Below, piece after piece: positions 1 through 8,421 of a stretch of DNA of 47,797 nt. Under the pieces are notes generated by a model, which was not told the DNA's origin, searched no databases, and was given only the letters and a program-made list of their open reading frames with translations. The stretch is from Vibrio sp. 10N.261.45.E2 (lineage in GTDB: Bacteria; Pseudomonadota; Gammaproteobacteria; Enterobacterales; Vibrionaceae). The translations under genes were made by a program, and so were the position numbers. Every line of letters begins with the position of its first letter. Within the stretch, counting starts at the first letter, position 1. The DNA is taken from positions 1-47,797 of the forward strand of contig NZ_MCZZ01000123.1 of assembly GCF_002875705.1 (NCBI RefSeq), given 5' to 3'.

Positions 1-390
1 TACCCTGCCAGAGGGGGTAAAGACAGTATTTCTACTTAAAAAAATCCAGTTATTTACCATTTTATAACTAAGGTAAAAACCAAAAAATATCGAAGTTAGC
101 TTAGATAAAGTTATTCTATAAATTAAAACAAAGCAGGTTTTAATAATTCCCGCACTATCATACATTTACGATAAATAACAAACTTAGATTTTATAAAAAC
201 AATTTGATCAATAATGTTTTTTGTAAACTTTGAATTACATACTCTAAAAATAAATCTCCCTGATAAACTTGTCATAATTCCAAATGCTCTTCCAATCTTG
301 ATTCGCAACACATGGCATCAGCGTGTTGCATATAGACTTCCTATAAAGCCGTTGGGAAGAAGGAGTTTATATTAAAATCAGGAACGAAAA
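1..390. other. Non-coding upstream region of the M4 protease
   Basis: This AT-rich stretch has no convincing gene. Two things are visible. A 7-bp hairpin (GCAACAC at 305-311 pairing with GTGTTGC at 323-329) lies in the likely 5' leader of the protease gene. At about 191-214 a TTAT...ATCAATAA block loosely resembles a LuxR/HapR-family quorum-sensing site, which would suit a vibriolysin-type gene, but its left half is poor. A good ribosome binding site (AGGA, 8 nt spacing) precedes the ATG at 391. No clear -35/-10 pair can be defended. Confidence 0.4.
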
Positions 391-2214
391 ATGAACCAAC
401 AACGTCTACTAAGCTGGAAAATAGCAGCTATTCTAGGTACATCTTTTGGCTTTAATGCACACGCTGCAGAAATGGTCAGAGTCGATAATGATGCATTACT
501 ACAACAAAGCCTCGTCGCTCAGTCGAAGAGTGTTGCTCCACTTGAATTAGGTTTTTCTGAAGTGAAACGGGTGGTATTGCCCAATGGAAAAACGAAAGTC
601 CGCTACCAACAAACCCACTTAGGTTTACCCGTCTTTGATACTTCGGTCGTGGCCACCCTTTCCAAGAACCAACCCACTCAGGTATTTGGTTCCATGGCAC
701 AGGGGATCAGTGGTGACCTATCCAGCATCGCGCCAAAACTGAATCAAGAGCAAGCGATAGAAGCCGCATTGTCTGCTCACCGCACGTTTACCGTCGGCAA
801 AAAGTCGATTAAAAATAAAAACGCGAAACTGATGGTGAGATTGGATGAGAACCAAACCGCGCAAGTGGTGTACCTGGTCGATTTCTTTATCTCGTCCTCA
901 ATGCCAGAGCGCCCTTTCTACTTTATTGATGCCACGACTGGCGATGTACTCCAAAAATGGAATGGACTAAACCACGCTAAAGCATTAGGTACTGGCCCCG
1001 GTGGCAACCTCAAAACCACTCGATATGAATATGGCAGTGACTTCCCTAGCTTTCCCATCGACAAAACAGGCACAACTTGTACGTTAGAAAACGATTCGGT
1101 TAAGACAGTCAACTTGAATCATGGAACCTCTGGCAGCGCAGCCTACAGCTACAACTGTGCCGACGGAACTAACTACACCGATCATAAATACATCAACGGG
1201 GCTTACTCGCCTCTTAACGATGCACACTACTTTGGTAATGTCGTATTCGATATGTACAAAGAGTGGATGAATACGTCACCTTTAACTTTCCAGCTGACAA
1301 TGCGAGTTCATTACAGCACCGATTATGAAAACGCTTTCTGGAATGGTACATCAATGACCTTTGGCGATGGTGGCAGCACCTTCTATCCATTGGTCGATAT
1401 TAACGTGAGCGCTCACGAAGTCAGCCACGGTTTCACAGAGCAGAACTCAGGGCTTGTCTACAGAAACATGTCGGGCGGTATTAACGAAGCTTTCTCCGAT
1501 ATTGCGGGCGAAGCGGCTGAATACTATTTACGTGGCAATGTGGATTGGATTGTCGGTAGCGACATATTCAAATCGGAAGGTGGCTTGCGTTACTTTGATC
1601 AACCCTCAAAAGATGGACGCTCGATTGACCACGCCTCAGAATACTACGATGGTTTGAACGTTCACTTGTCTAGCGGTGTTTATAACCGCGCCTTTTACCT
1701 TTTAGCAAACAAATCGGGTTGGAATGTACGCAAGGGCTTTGAAATATTCACAGTCGCAAACCAACTGTATTGGACGGCAAACAGTACCTTTGATGCCGGT
1801 GCGTGTGGCGTTGCGAAAGCCGCAGCAGACATGGGGTATGTGGTTGCCGATGTTGAAGATGCATTCAACACTGTAGGCGTGAATGCGAGCTGTGGTGTAA
1901 CGCCGCCAACGGGCAATGTGCTAACGAAAGGCACACCGATTGCAAACCTAAGCGGGACTCAATCCTCAGAGAGCTTCTACACCTTCACTGTGGATTCTGC
2001 ATCAAGCGTTACGGTTTCAATGTCTGGCGGTTCAGGCGATGCTGACCTTTACGTGAAATCGGGCAGCAAGCCAACTACATCGAGTTACGACTGTCGCCCT
2101 TATCGCGCTGGCAACAATGAGCAGTGCAGTGTGAGTGCGCAACCTGGCGTCACCTATCATGTTTTACTGCGCGGATACTCGAACTACTCTAGCCTAACGT
2201 TACGTTTAGATTGA
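391..2214 (+). CDS. Secreted M4 zinc metalloprotease (vibriolysin/thermolysin family) with C-terminal PPC domain
   Basis: A 607-residue pre-pro-protease. Residues 1-25 form a Sec signal peptide ending at AHA. The next ~170 residues are the FTP/PepSY-type inhibitory propeptide. The catalytic domain has the zinc motif HEVSH at 342-346 and the third ligand Glu366 in GGINEAFSD, exactly 20 residues after the second His, as in thermolysin. The last ~95 residues (SGGSGDADLYV...) match a bacterial pre-peptidase C-terminal (PPC) domain, which is usually removed after export. Established family knowledge gives an extracellular endopeptidase that cleaves before hydrophobic residues, needs Zn and Ca, leaves by type II secretion, and is quorum-sensing controlled in vibrios. 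It stands alone, followed by a strong hairpin terminator. The family call is firm. Which named Vibrio protease (HapA, VvpE, Vsm and so on) it corresponds to cannot be told from sequence alone. Confidence 0.95.
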   Translation: MNQQRLLSWKIAAILGTSFGFNAHAAEMVRVDNDALLQQSLVAQSKSVAPLELGFSEVKRVVLPNGKTKVRYQQTHLGLPVFDTSVVATLSKNQPTQVFGSMAQGISGDLSSIAPKLNQEQAIEAALSAHRTFTVGKKSIKNKNAKLMVRLDENQTAQVVYLVDFFISSSMPERPFYFIDATTGDVLQKWNGLNHAKALGTGPGGNLKTTRYEYGSDFPSFPIDKTGTTCTLENDSVKTVNLNHGTSGSAAYSYNCADGTNYTDHKYINGAYSPLNDAHYFGNVVFDMYKEWMNTSPLTFQLTMRVHYSTDYENAFWNGTSMTFGDGGSTFYPLVDINVSAHEVSHGFTEQNSGLVYRNMSGGINEAFSDIAGEAAEYYLRGNVDWIVGSDIFKSEGGLRYFDQPSKDGRSIDHASEYYDGLNVHLSSGVYNRAFYLLANKSGWNVRKGFEIFTVANQLYWTANSTFDAGACGVAKAAADMGYVVADVEDAFNTVGVNASCGVTPPTGNVLTKGTPIANLSGTQSSESFYTFTVDSASSVTVSMSGGSGDADLYVKSGSKPTTSSYDCRPYRAGNNEQCSVSAQPGVTYHVLLRGYSNYSSLTLRLD

Positions 2215-2219
2215 GTTAG

Positions 2220-2375
2220 AGCGAACCTCTCAAATATGGCGTATTAGTCAATGATGACGACTTTGTGGACGTGTACTACACCTTAGTGCAAAACACGCCT
2301 TATGTAGACCGTCCGGGCGCTGGCGGAAATACTGTCGCATCTTTTGCACCAGTCACGATTGCGCCTACAGAGTAG
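2220..2375 (+). pseudogene. Orphan 3' coding remnant of unknown origin
   Basis: An open frame of 51 codons ends in TAG at 2373-2375 but has no start codon: an in-frame TAG lies at 2217-2219, just after the protease stop. The translation (for example DDDFVDVYYTLVQNTPYVD) looks like real protein rather than noise, and the stop is followed directly by a strong terminator, as for a true gene end. I do not recognise the family. It may be the tail of a deleted or replaced gene, or the former end of a longer protease reading frame. Both are inferences. Confidence 0.3.
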
Positions 2376-2390
2376 ATCGTTTCTTATTGA

Positions 2391-2417
2391 GTTAGGGCTT
2401 AATCACTAAGCCCTAAC
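2391..2417. terminator. Bidirectional hairpin terminator
   Basis: A perfect 11-bp stem, GTTAGGGCTTA (2391-2401) and TAAGCCCTAAC (2407-2417), with a 5-nt loop. It sits between the convergent protease gene and the Dabb-domain gene. T tracts are weak on both sides. Confidence 0.7.
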
Positions 2418-2467
2418 TCTTCATTATCGAAGGTCAGTAAAACACAACAGACATACTGACAAGCTGC

Positions 2468-2785
2468 TTACAGGGAGTAATCAAACACAATGATGTCGTC
2501 CAGAAGCGGACGAAACACATCTTTTAGCGCGTCATGTTCTGGGTGCGGAAGGTAATTCTGGCGGCCTTCTTCATCGGCGAACGTCATTAACACCGAGTGG
2601 GTATAACCTTGATTCTTGTTCTCAGGGCTGTCATTTAGCCCCCACTCTACTGAAGTGACTCCTTCGACCTTATTTGGCATTGCTTCAAACAGTTCTTTCA
2701 GTTTCTCTATTTCAGAAGCTTCAGCATCTTGTTTAAACTTAATCAGTAAAATATGACGAATCATTCCCGCTTCTTTTCGATTCAT
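2468..2785 (-). CDS. Dabb (stress-responsive A/B barrel) domain protein
   Basis: A small 105-residue protein whose core (MIRHILLIKFK, then VEGVTSVEWG, HSVLMTFADEE, YLPHPEHDALKDVF) is the dimeric alpha/beta-barrel Dabb fold. Members act as small stress-linked or ligand-binding proteins, and a few are enzymes; no catalytic role can be assigned here. The first ATG (2785) has a good AAAGGA Shine-Dalgarno 6 nt upstream. The family's usual start is the Met at residue 8 (2764), which has a weaker GCGGGA in front, so both starts are possible. The gene stands alone between terminators. Confidence 0.8.
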   Translation of the reverse strand: MNRKEAGMIRHILLIKFKQDAEASEIEKLKELFEAMPNKVEGVTSVEWGLNDSPENKNQGYTHSVLMTFADEEGRQNYLPHPEHDALKDVFRPLLDDIIVFDYSL

Positions 2786-2929
2786 TGCTAGTCCTTTTCG
2801 AGTCTTTGTTTACTGGTGCGTCATTCGAGCACACACCCAGTCGCAAGTTAACGTTAATAGAAAAACAAAATGCCACAGGTTACAGATACTGCCAAGGCTA
2901 GATGGCTGAATTTTATAAAAGACTCTAAA

Positions 2930-2958
2930 ACGAAAAACGCTGTACCCGAAGGCACAGC
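2930..2958 (-). terminator. Rho-independent terminator of the small exported protein gene
   Basis: Read on the minus strand it is GCTGTGCC-TTCG-GGTACAGC followed by GTTTTTCGTTTT, a stable UUCG-loop stem with one mismatch and a U-rich tail. It lies 50 nt beyond the stop of the 3011-3250 gene. Confidence 0.75.
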
Positions 2959-2980
2959 ATTTCTCATGACAATGGTAAGC

Positions 2981-3011
2981 ACGTTTAAAGTGGTAAGCAC
3001 ACTTTAAACGT
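2981..3011. repeat. Perfect 11-bp inverted repeat touching a stop codon
   Basis: ACGTTTAAAGT (2981-2991) and ACTTTAAACGT (3001-3011) pair perfectly around a 9-nt spacer. The right arm runs into the stop codon of the small exported protein gene. The spacer GGTAAGCAC also occurs just left of the hairpin (2974-2982). In RNA this forms a second hairpin ahead of the terminator at 2939-2958, possibly protecting the 3' end of the mRNA. Confidence 0.6.
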
Positions 3012-3250
3012 TAATCACGACGACCTGTAAGTTGGATCGGTTGGTTTTGATCAACGTTTTTTGGGAATTGGATTCCACCGTTAGAAGCTTCATTTCGCCC
3101 TTCTAGTACTGGCTCAGATTCAACACGCTCAGCCTTTACTTGATTACCTTCGCTTCTCGTCATATCGAGAGTACTCGCATAAGTACCGTCAGCTGCGAAA
3201 GCTGTGTTCATTGATAGAGCCATCAATCCAAGTGCGATTAACTTGTTCAT
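3011..3250 (-). CDS. Small exported protein of unknown function
   Basis: A 79-residue product with a clear Sec signal peptide (MNKLIALGLMALSMNTAFA, cleavage before ADG). The mature part is about 60 residues, hydrophilic, rich in Glu, Asn, Gln and Arg, with no Cys and no membrane segment, so it is probably periplasmic and partly disordered. I do not recognise the family. It is transcribed away from the LysR-type regulator that starts 229 bp upstream, so that regulator could control it (inference). Two hairpins follow the stop codon. The ATG is preceded by GAGGTG. Confidence 0.7.
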   Translation of the reverse strand: MNKLIALGLMALSMNTAFAADGTYASTLDMTRSEGNQVKAERVESEPVLEGRNEASNGGIQFPKNVDQNQPIQLTGRRD

Positions 3251-3478
3251 ACATCACCTCGTTGTATTTTTAATTCTTTGTTCGTTTGGTATCTGTGTTT
3301 TTGTTGGAGTAACTTTAACAATCGAACATGGACCATTCGAGGAAAAGCAAGATTTACCAAATGGAAAATCAAGAGATTAGCGAAGTTCTGACGCTGTGCT
3401 GTCTTAAAAGTTTGGCATTACCACTATGATATTGAGGTCACATAATTTCTGCCTATTAAGGACCGATTTGGAGAGCCT

Positions 3479-4357
3479 GTGGACCTCAATCTAGATATTC
3501 AAAATATCCTTGTTATAAAGCGAATGTATGAACTGCGTAATGTTAGCTTAGTGGCGGAGTCATTAGGTAAAACGCCGGGAGCGATCAGTAAAAACCTAGC
3601 CAAGCTCAAAGCCCAACTCGGTGATCCTTTGTTCATTCAATCTAAGCAAGGGTTTGAACCCACAACATTTGTTGAAAGTAATATCGGTAATTTTGAACAA
3701 ATACTCAGTAGCATCGAGTCCATAAAACACCAAGAGTTTTCCCCAGAGTCCTACCAAGGCGACATAAAGATCTACGCGAATACGCTATTTTGGGAGCGCT
3801 TTGGCTCGAAGCTCTACTTTGCTTTGAGTAAACAAGCGCCGCACGCAAACTATTCATTTGTTCGATGGGGAAGCAATGTTAAGAACCGATTGATTGACGG
3901 CGAAGAATCAATCGCGGTTCACTACTTTGATGAAACTATGCCACAGTCGATTTCTCAAATGGAGTTCGGAAAAGAAAAAGTGGTGTTCTTTGTAAGGGAT
4001 GCTCACCCCGCGAAAGAGTTCGCGTCACTGGCAAATTTTCCAACGGTTCTATTTAAAACCCCGGGGTGGAATGACAACAAATACCCTATCCTTGAGCGCC
4101 TTCGAAACATAGGGTTCGACGTAACTCCAAAAGTAGAAGTCGACCACCCTGCGATGATTCACGATGTGGTCCTCAAGTCTGACTATTATGGCATCACACT
4201 TAGTGGTAGCGTGCCAGAGGGCTGCCGCAGTATAGATCTACCTGAAATACTGGCCATTGAGGTGAGCTATGTGATGAGCTGCCGCCGTTCGCAACAAGAT
4301 GCACCGCTAAATCAGTGGTTATTACGAATACTGAAAGCAACCCTGAAAAACAAGTAA
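3479..4357 (+). CDS. LysR-family transcriptional regulator
   Basis: A 292-residue protein of usual LTTR length. The N-terminal winged helix-turn-helix spans about residues 5-65 (RNVSLVAESLGKTPGAISKN, then LGDPLFIQSKQGFEPT), the LysR signature. The C-terminal ~200 residues form the effector-binding domain. Translation appears to start at GTG (3479) with GGAGA 7 nt upstream; no in-frame ATG gives a complete HTH. It is divergent from the small exported protein gene and convergent with tnaA. LTTRs often control a divergent neighbour, but effector and targets cannot be read from the sequence. Confidence 0.85.
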   Translation: MDLNLDIQNILVIKRMYELRNVSLVAESLGKTPGAISKNLAKLKAQLGDPLFIQSKQGFEPTTFVESNIGNFEQILSSIESIKHQEFSPESYQGDIKIYANTLFWERFGSKLYFALSKQAPHANYSFVRWGSNVKNRLIDGEESIAVHYFDETMPQSISQMEFGKEKVVFFVRDAHPAKEFASLANFPTVLFKTPGWNDNKYPILERLRNIGFDVTPKVEVDHPAMIHDVVLKSDYYGITLSGSVPEGCRSIDLPEILAIEVSYVMSCRRSQQDAPLNQWLLRILKATLKNK

Positions 4358-4428
4358 TCTAACCTAGCTAAAATCGGCCCATTCGAACCCAACCGCTAAT
4401 CCCCCCCCTGAACCAGACTCGAAAAACA

Positions 4429-4449
4429 AAAGGCTCCAAAGGAGCCTTT
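4429..4449. terminator. Bidirectional terminator between the LysR gene and tnaA
   Basis: AAAGGCTCC (4429-4437), loop AAA, GGAGCCTTT (4441-4449): a perfect 9-bp stem with A/T-rich flanks on both sides. It sits just past the tnaA stop codon (minus strand) and can serve both convergent genes. Confidence 0.85.
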
Positions 4450-4487
4450 AATTATGGTTCTGATGACTATTCGCTTATATTGTTATT

Positions 4488-5960
4488 TTAAAATGCTTCT
4501 TCGAGCGTTTGTTCATTCTTTTTTTCTGTTGGCTTTTCACTGGTTTCGACCTCTTTCAAACGCGCAGTGAAGTGCCTTAGCACAGGTGGTTCGTAGGTAA
4601 AGTCGAGCCCTTTGACCTTGCTCGCGTTCTCTTTTACTTTTTCAAATGCTTCGATAATGAAATCCATATGAGTTTGTGTGTAAGTCGCCCTAGGAATGGT
4701 AAGACGCAATAGTTCTGCAGGGCATGGATGTTGCTCGCCCGTTACTGGGTCACGACCTTGCAGTAACGAACCAATCTCAACCGCTCTTATACCCGCGACT
4801 TTATACAGTTCACACGCCAGAGCATGTGCAGGAAACTGACCTGCAGGAATATGAGGAAGCAATTTGCCCGCGTCCACAAACGCAGCATGACCGCCTGCTT
4901 GCTGACACACAATACCTATCGCTTCTAAGCCATCGACTAAGTATTGAACCTGACCAATACGATATTCCAACCAATCTTGACGCATGCCGTCATAAAGGCC
5001 AACTGCAAGGCGTTCCATCGCCCCTCCCTCTAAGCCACCATAGGTTGGGAAGCCCTCTTGCACAACACACAAGGTTCGACATTCTGTGTACACGTCCATG
5101 AAAGAGTCGTCTTTAAAGCACAGCAAACCGCCCATTTGTACCATGGCGTCTTTCTTGGCAGACATAGCCAAACCATCCGCGTATTTATAAGACTCTCGTG
5201 TGATCTGTTCGATTGTCCAATCTTGATAACCCGCTTCGCGCTGCTGAATAAAGTAGGCATTTTCAGCGTAACGCGCAGAATCCATAATTACTGGGATATC
5301 GTACTTCTGGGCAATTTCATAAACCGCTTTTAGGTTGGCGATAGACACTGGTTGGCCACCAGCAGAGTTACAGGTAATGGTGCTCACGATGTAAGGAACG
5401 TTAGTTGCGCCCGCTTCTAAGATGGCTTCTTCCAGCTTGACCACATCGAAGTTACCTTTGAAATCCGCGTTCACTGATGTATCGAACGCTTCTTTGGTGT
5501 AAACGTTCTTCGCGACACAGCAATTCACTTGGGTATGACCTTGTGTGGTGTCGAAGAAATAATTCGACAGAGCAACCATTTTGCTGCGATCGAGCCCCTT
5601 TTCCATTTCACGCTTCTTGATAAGAACAGGAATGTAGATTTGCTCAGCACCGCGTCCTTGGTGAGTAGGAATGGTCAACTCGTAACCGAAGATATCCTTA
5701 ACCGCATTCGACAATGCGTAGTAACTGCGACTACCACTGTAAGCTTCATCGCCCATTAGCATTGCGGCTTGCATGCGTTGAGTGATAGATCCTGTACCGC
5801 TGTCTGTCAGTAAGTCGATAAACACATCGTCACTGTCGAGTAGAAATGGGTTCATACCCGCTTCGATAATGGCTTGCTCACGGTAAGCGCGAGTTGTTCT
5901 TTTTACTGGCTCTACAACACGAATACGAAACGGTTCTGGTAGATGTTTGAAGTTTTCCAT
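4488..5960 (-). CDS. tnaA: Tryptophanase (L-tryptophan indole-lyase)
   Basis: A PLP enzyme that splits L-tryptophan into indole, pyruvate and ammonia. The sequence follows E. coli TnaA nearly end to end ([15 protein letters not shown]..., [51 protein letters not shown]). The PLP lysine is in SAKKDAM. The chosen ATG at 5960 matches the E. coli start and has AAAGG 8 nt upstream; a longer in-frame extension to 6017 is not supported. At 490 residues it is 19 longer than the 471-residue E. coli enzyme because of a charged tail ([17 protein letters not shown]). No tnaB permease follows; the next gene is a convergent regulator. A long leader upstream fits tna-type control by catabolite repression and tryptophan-induced antitermination. 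Indole is a biofilm and virulence signal in vibrios. Confidence 0.97.
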   Translation of the reverse strand: MENFKHLPEPFRIRVVEPVKRTTRAYREQAIIEAGMNPFLLDSDDVFIDLLTDSGTGSITQRMQAAMLMGDEAYSGSRSYYALSNAVKDIFGYELTIPTHQGRGAEQIYIPVLIKKREMEKGLDRSKMVALSNYFFDTTQGHTQVNCCVAKNVYTKEAFDTSVNADFKGNFDVVKLEEAILEAGATNVPYIVSTITCNSAGGQPVSIANLKAVYEIAQKYDIPVIMDSARYAENAYFIQQREAGYQDWTIEQITRESYKYADGLAMSAKKDAMVQMGGLLCFKDDSFMDVYTECRTLCVVQEGFPTYGGLEGGAMERLAVGLYDGMRQDWLEYRIGQVQYLVDGLEAIGIVCQQAGGHAAFVDAGKLLPHIPAGQFPAHALACELYKVAGIRAVEIGSLLQGRDPVTGEQHPCPAELLRLTIPRATYTQTHMDFIIEAFEKVKENASKVKGLDFTYEPPVLRHFTARLKEVETSEKPTEKKNEQTLEEAF

Positions 5961-6265
5961 AATAATACCTTTCAATACATTCCGATCAGGTCGAAATATA
6001 CTTTCTTTAGATGTCACGAATCCTCACCATTAAATTAATCGATCCGTATAAAGACACGCGAACAATTAACAGTGAAAATAAAAAAGTTAAATAATGACTT
6101 ATTAATCAAACCTAAACAGAGGCTAAGATAATTAACGAAAACGACATAACAACGAATACCCTGCACGGAATAATAAGTGCGACATTCATGTGTTCAAAGG
6201 TTATCAAAGCTGCTGATAGGTAAACAAAGCACGCTGCTTTGCTGGCGCGTGACGCCTAGAGGGTA
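5961..6265 (-). promoter_or_regulatory. Long untranslated spacer between candidate tnaC and tnaA
   Basis: About 305 nt without a gene separate the candidate leader peptide from tnaA. In E. coli the equivalent ~220-nt spacer holds the rut sites and pause sites where Rho terminates unless the ribosome stalls on tnaC. The position and length here fit that arrangement. No strong intrinsic terminator was found in it, which also fits Rho control. Role inferred from synteny. Confidence 0.45.
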
Positions 6266-6364
6266 CTACTCTGAAGAGAGGTGAAACGAGAGCTGATGAT
6301 CTAAGGTATACCAAGCTAACAAGGTTAGCCATGCTGTTGATTGCCATTTCAGATACATGTTCAC
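6266..6364 (-). CDS. tnaC: Candidate TnaC-type leader peptide
   Basis: A 30-codon frame from ATG (6356-6358), or 32 codons from the in-frame GTG (6362-6364) with AGGGA 7 nt upstream, ends in TAG at 6266-6268. Its C-terminal half reads WYTLDHQLSFHLSSE. Aligned with the TnaC pattern (E. coli W-F-N-I-D...P-stop; Proteus W-F-N-I-D-x-x-L-A-F...P) it keeps Trp, the aromatic after it, Asp at +4, Leu at +7 and Phe at +9. The stalling Pro expected at Trp+12 is Ser (codon TCT, one base from CCT). There are three Trp codons in total. It lies ~300 nt upstream of tnaA on the same strand. The alignment is from memory of the family, so function is inferred. If real, the missing Pro could weaken tryptophan-induced arrest. 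Confidence 0.5.
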   Translation of the reverse strand: MNMYLKWQSTAWLTLLAWYTLDHQLSFHLSSE

Positions 6365-6446
6365 AATATATCCCTACGTTGAAATCAAGATGATCCGAAA
6401 TTTAAATATAGTGCAATTGTTTTATAAATAAAGATGATAAAAGTAT

Positions 6447-6465
6447 AAATGTGATCAGTATTTAG
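6447..6465 (-). promoter_or_regulatory. CRP-like site upstream of tnaC/tnaA
   Basis: AAATGTGATCAGTATTTAG on the plus strand has a perfect left half of the CRP consensus (AAATGTGATC) but a poor second half. It lies ~95 nt upstream of the candidate tnaC start, close to where CRP binds in the E. coli tna operon. Candidate only. Confidence 0.35.
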
Positions 6466-6680
6466 AATCGGAAATCAAAATACGCTCGTATGTTATATAA
6501 ACTGTGAATTCCAACCCTTTATATACTATTAAACTAGTTCAGCGAGAGAGTTTATAATAACTGAGACTTTTAAGTTTATGCTTCTCTAATAAAAGTCAAA
6601 GATAGCTGTTTTCTAAAAACTATCTTCCAAAAGCCACTTTTCAAAAACCACTGTCAAAAAGCTACCTTCAAGAAATCTGA

Positions 6681-6713
6681 GGTTCTGATGAGATTCAAAC
6701 CTTCATCAGAACC
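6681..6713 (-). terminator. Hairpin after the membrane GTPase operon
   Basis: Perfect 11-bp arms, GGTTCTGATGA (6681-6691) and TCATCAGAACC (6703-6713), lie 23 bp past the stop of the 6736-8421 gene. The tail on the minus strand (TCAGATTTCTTG) is not a clean U tract, so it may be a 3'-protecting hairpin or a weak terminator. The 6466-6680 stretch around it is AT-rich and shows no gene. Confidence 0.5.
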
Positions 6714-6735
6714 GTATTGTAGAAGCAGTCGCAGG

Positions 6736-8421
6736 TTATTTTTTCTTAACTGCTTGCTTGATGGCCATTTCAGCCAGTTTCGGTGTCGCCGCTTTCAATG
6801 CACTGGGAGCAACTTTCTTACCCGCCTTGACCGCTTTATTCAGTTGGCCTTTAACCGACGTGCCTCTTTTCATTGCTTCTAAACGTTGGCGATTTCTCTG
6901 AACGTTGTTTGCGTCAGCGATACGTTCGAGCAACGTCTGCCTTAAAGTGTCCAAACCAAACTGTACCTTTTCTGGCGCAATCGCCAGCGGCAGAGCAACA
7001 TCGGACTGTAATAGGATTTGATTGTATTCGAGCGCTTGAACAATGATCTTTGCTTTAGCCGATGTTGGGTTATCTAAGTCATACGGAGGCTGCCATTCAT
7101 CAACAGGTTTTAACTTATCGACTTGGTTGACAACCGACACCACAATCGGTTTCTTACGTGAGATGTTCTTAGAATCGTCATAGAAAGCATCAAACTTATC
7201 TTTCAACTGCTTATCTAAATCACGTGCAGATTGATTAGCTTTAAGTACCCATAACACCACATCAGCTTGGGTCATCTCTGTCAGCGTTAAGGCTTCAACT
7301 TTAGGGTTGCCATCAAGCCCTTGAAGATCAACAACTCGCACATCATTATCATCGACAAACGCATTGTAAACCGTTGAAGTGTCAGTCGATGGCAGTACAT
7401 CCACTTCTGCAACCAACTCTTGCTTAAGTGCATTGATAAGGGAAGACTTACCAGAACTCGTCTGCCCCACCAGCACGATCCGCACAGGTTCTAGCTCTGG
7501 AGCAAAACGTTGTTCATCGATTTCAGAAACGTCGGACGCTTTCAGTGCTTCATCTTCGATGCTAAAACGTCCGCTGTAGAGGTCAATCGCCACCGCAGCG
7601 ACTTCATCTAACAAGGCTTGTTTGGCGGCGTATTGCATGTCATCAACCACACCTCTTGTCATCGATGCGGTCGCTTGTTCTCGACCCAAATCGGAAATCA
7701 CTTTCAATGGGTTCAAATACAGGTTTTTAAGGTGATTACCCCAAATGGCAGCCTTAACGATCTTCTGCCCTAACTCGCCATATTTGTCATAGGCTTCGTA
7801 GCCCGCTTTGATGTAAGACACCTTAAGATACTCAATGCCCGGTATATGCTCTCGTACCACCAGCTTGTAGCGTCGGCTAACCTCTTCGAACAGCTTTAGC
7901 CCTTCAGGGATTGAAAAATCGAGCGATTTCTTATCAAACTTTTTCGCGACAAATTCGAGCACCTCTAAACCGGTTTGGTCTAGATTCCCCCACTCTACAT
8001 CGACCATTAATTGCTGGCGTACATGGCGTTTGGATTCATTCCAAATCAACAATTCTTTTTGAGACCAATCACTCGAAGCCTTAACCAATGCATCGTTGAT
8101 ATCTGTTTTATTAAGTTGTGGTTCAGATTCAGAAGCACCTTCTCCAAGGTCATCACTCTCTTTATGTGAGAAGGATTGACTTGGAGAATGGTGTGAAGAA
8201 TCGCGTGAAGAGCGGCTAGAAATAAACAGAGGAATGGTGAACACCAAGGTGCTCACGGCAATAGCAATCGACATCTCTAGTAGATAACCGTATTTGATCG
8301 CCAAAAAGACACCAAAGCCCATCATGATGAGGCTTGGAAAGATTGCCGAAATCAGCACAATACCCCAACGTCCGCTCGATAGCACCGCCAGTAATCGAAA
8401 TAGGTTTCTAATTTTCTTCAT
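6736..8421 (-). CDS. Membrane-anchored dynamin/Era-like GTPase of unknown function
   Basis: 561 residues. Two hydrophobic segments lie close to the N-terminus (about 18-40 and 48-66), so it is probably held in the inner membrane with the rest in the cytoplasm. A G domain follows: G1 GQTSSGKSS from Gly319, a plausible G2 Thr in DTSTVYN, G3 DLQG, and G4 NQVD. The last ~70 residues are basic (Lys-rich, ending AIKQAVKKK), which would suit contact with phospholipid or nucleic acid. The start codon overlaps the end of the upstream GTPase gene by 14 bp, so the two are almost certainly co-translated. E. coli YeeP/YfjP- and YcjX-type P-loop proteins are the nearest remembered comparison. The biological role is unknown, with membrane remodelling or stress as guesses only. 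Confidence 0.75.
   Translation of the reverse strand: MKKIRNLFRLLAVLSSGRWGIVLISAIFPSLIMMGFGVFLAIKYGYLLEMSIAIAVSTLVFTIPLFISSRSSRDSSHHSPSQSFSHKESDDLGEGASESEPQLNKTDINDALVKASSDWSQKELLIWNESKRHVRQQLMVDVEWGNLDQTGLEVLEFVAKKFDKKSLDFSIPEGLKLFEEVSRRYKLVVREHIPGIEYLKVSYIKAGYEAYDKYGELGQKIVKAAIWGNHLKNLYLNPLKVISDLGREQATASMTRGVVDDMQYAAKQALLDEVAAVAIDLYSGRFSIEDEALKASDVSEIDEQRFAPELEPVRIVLVGQTSSGKSSLINALKQELVAEVDVLPSTDTSTVYNAFVDDNDVRVVDLQGLDGNPKVEALTLTEMTQADVVLWVLKANQSARDLDKQLKDKFDAFYDDSKNISRKKPIVVSVVNQVDKLKPVDEWQPPYDLDNPTSAKAKIIVQALEYNQILLQSDVALPLAIAPEKVQFGLDTLRQTLLERIADANNVQRNRQRLEAMKRGTSVKGQLNKAVKAGKKVAPSALKAATPKLAEMAIKQAVKKK

Noticed and set aside
191..214. HapR/LuxR quorum-sensing operator upstream of the protease
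   Set aside because: The right half looks acceptable but the left half and the spacing do not fit the consensus; mentioned only as a weak possibility.
123..311. 62-codon minus-strand frame upstream of the protease
   Set aside because: Very AT-rich, no ribosome site, low complexity and no family resemblance; it lies in the protease promoter region.
4401..4408. C8 tract as a phase-variation site
   Set aside because: It lies between convergent genes, outside any coding sequence or promoter, so slippage would have no clear effect.
5961..6017. 19-residue N-terminal extension of tryptophanase
   Set aside because: The inner ATG at 5960 has a good Shine-Dalgarno and matches the E. coli TnaA start exactly.
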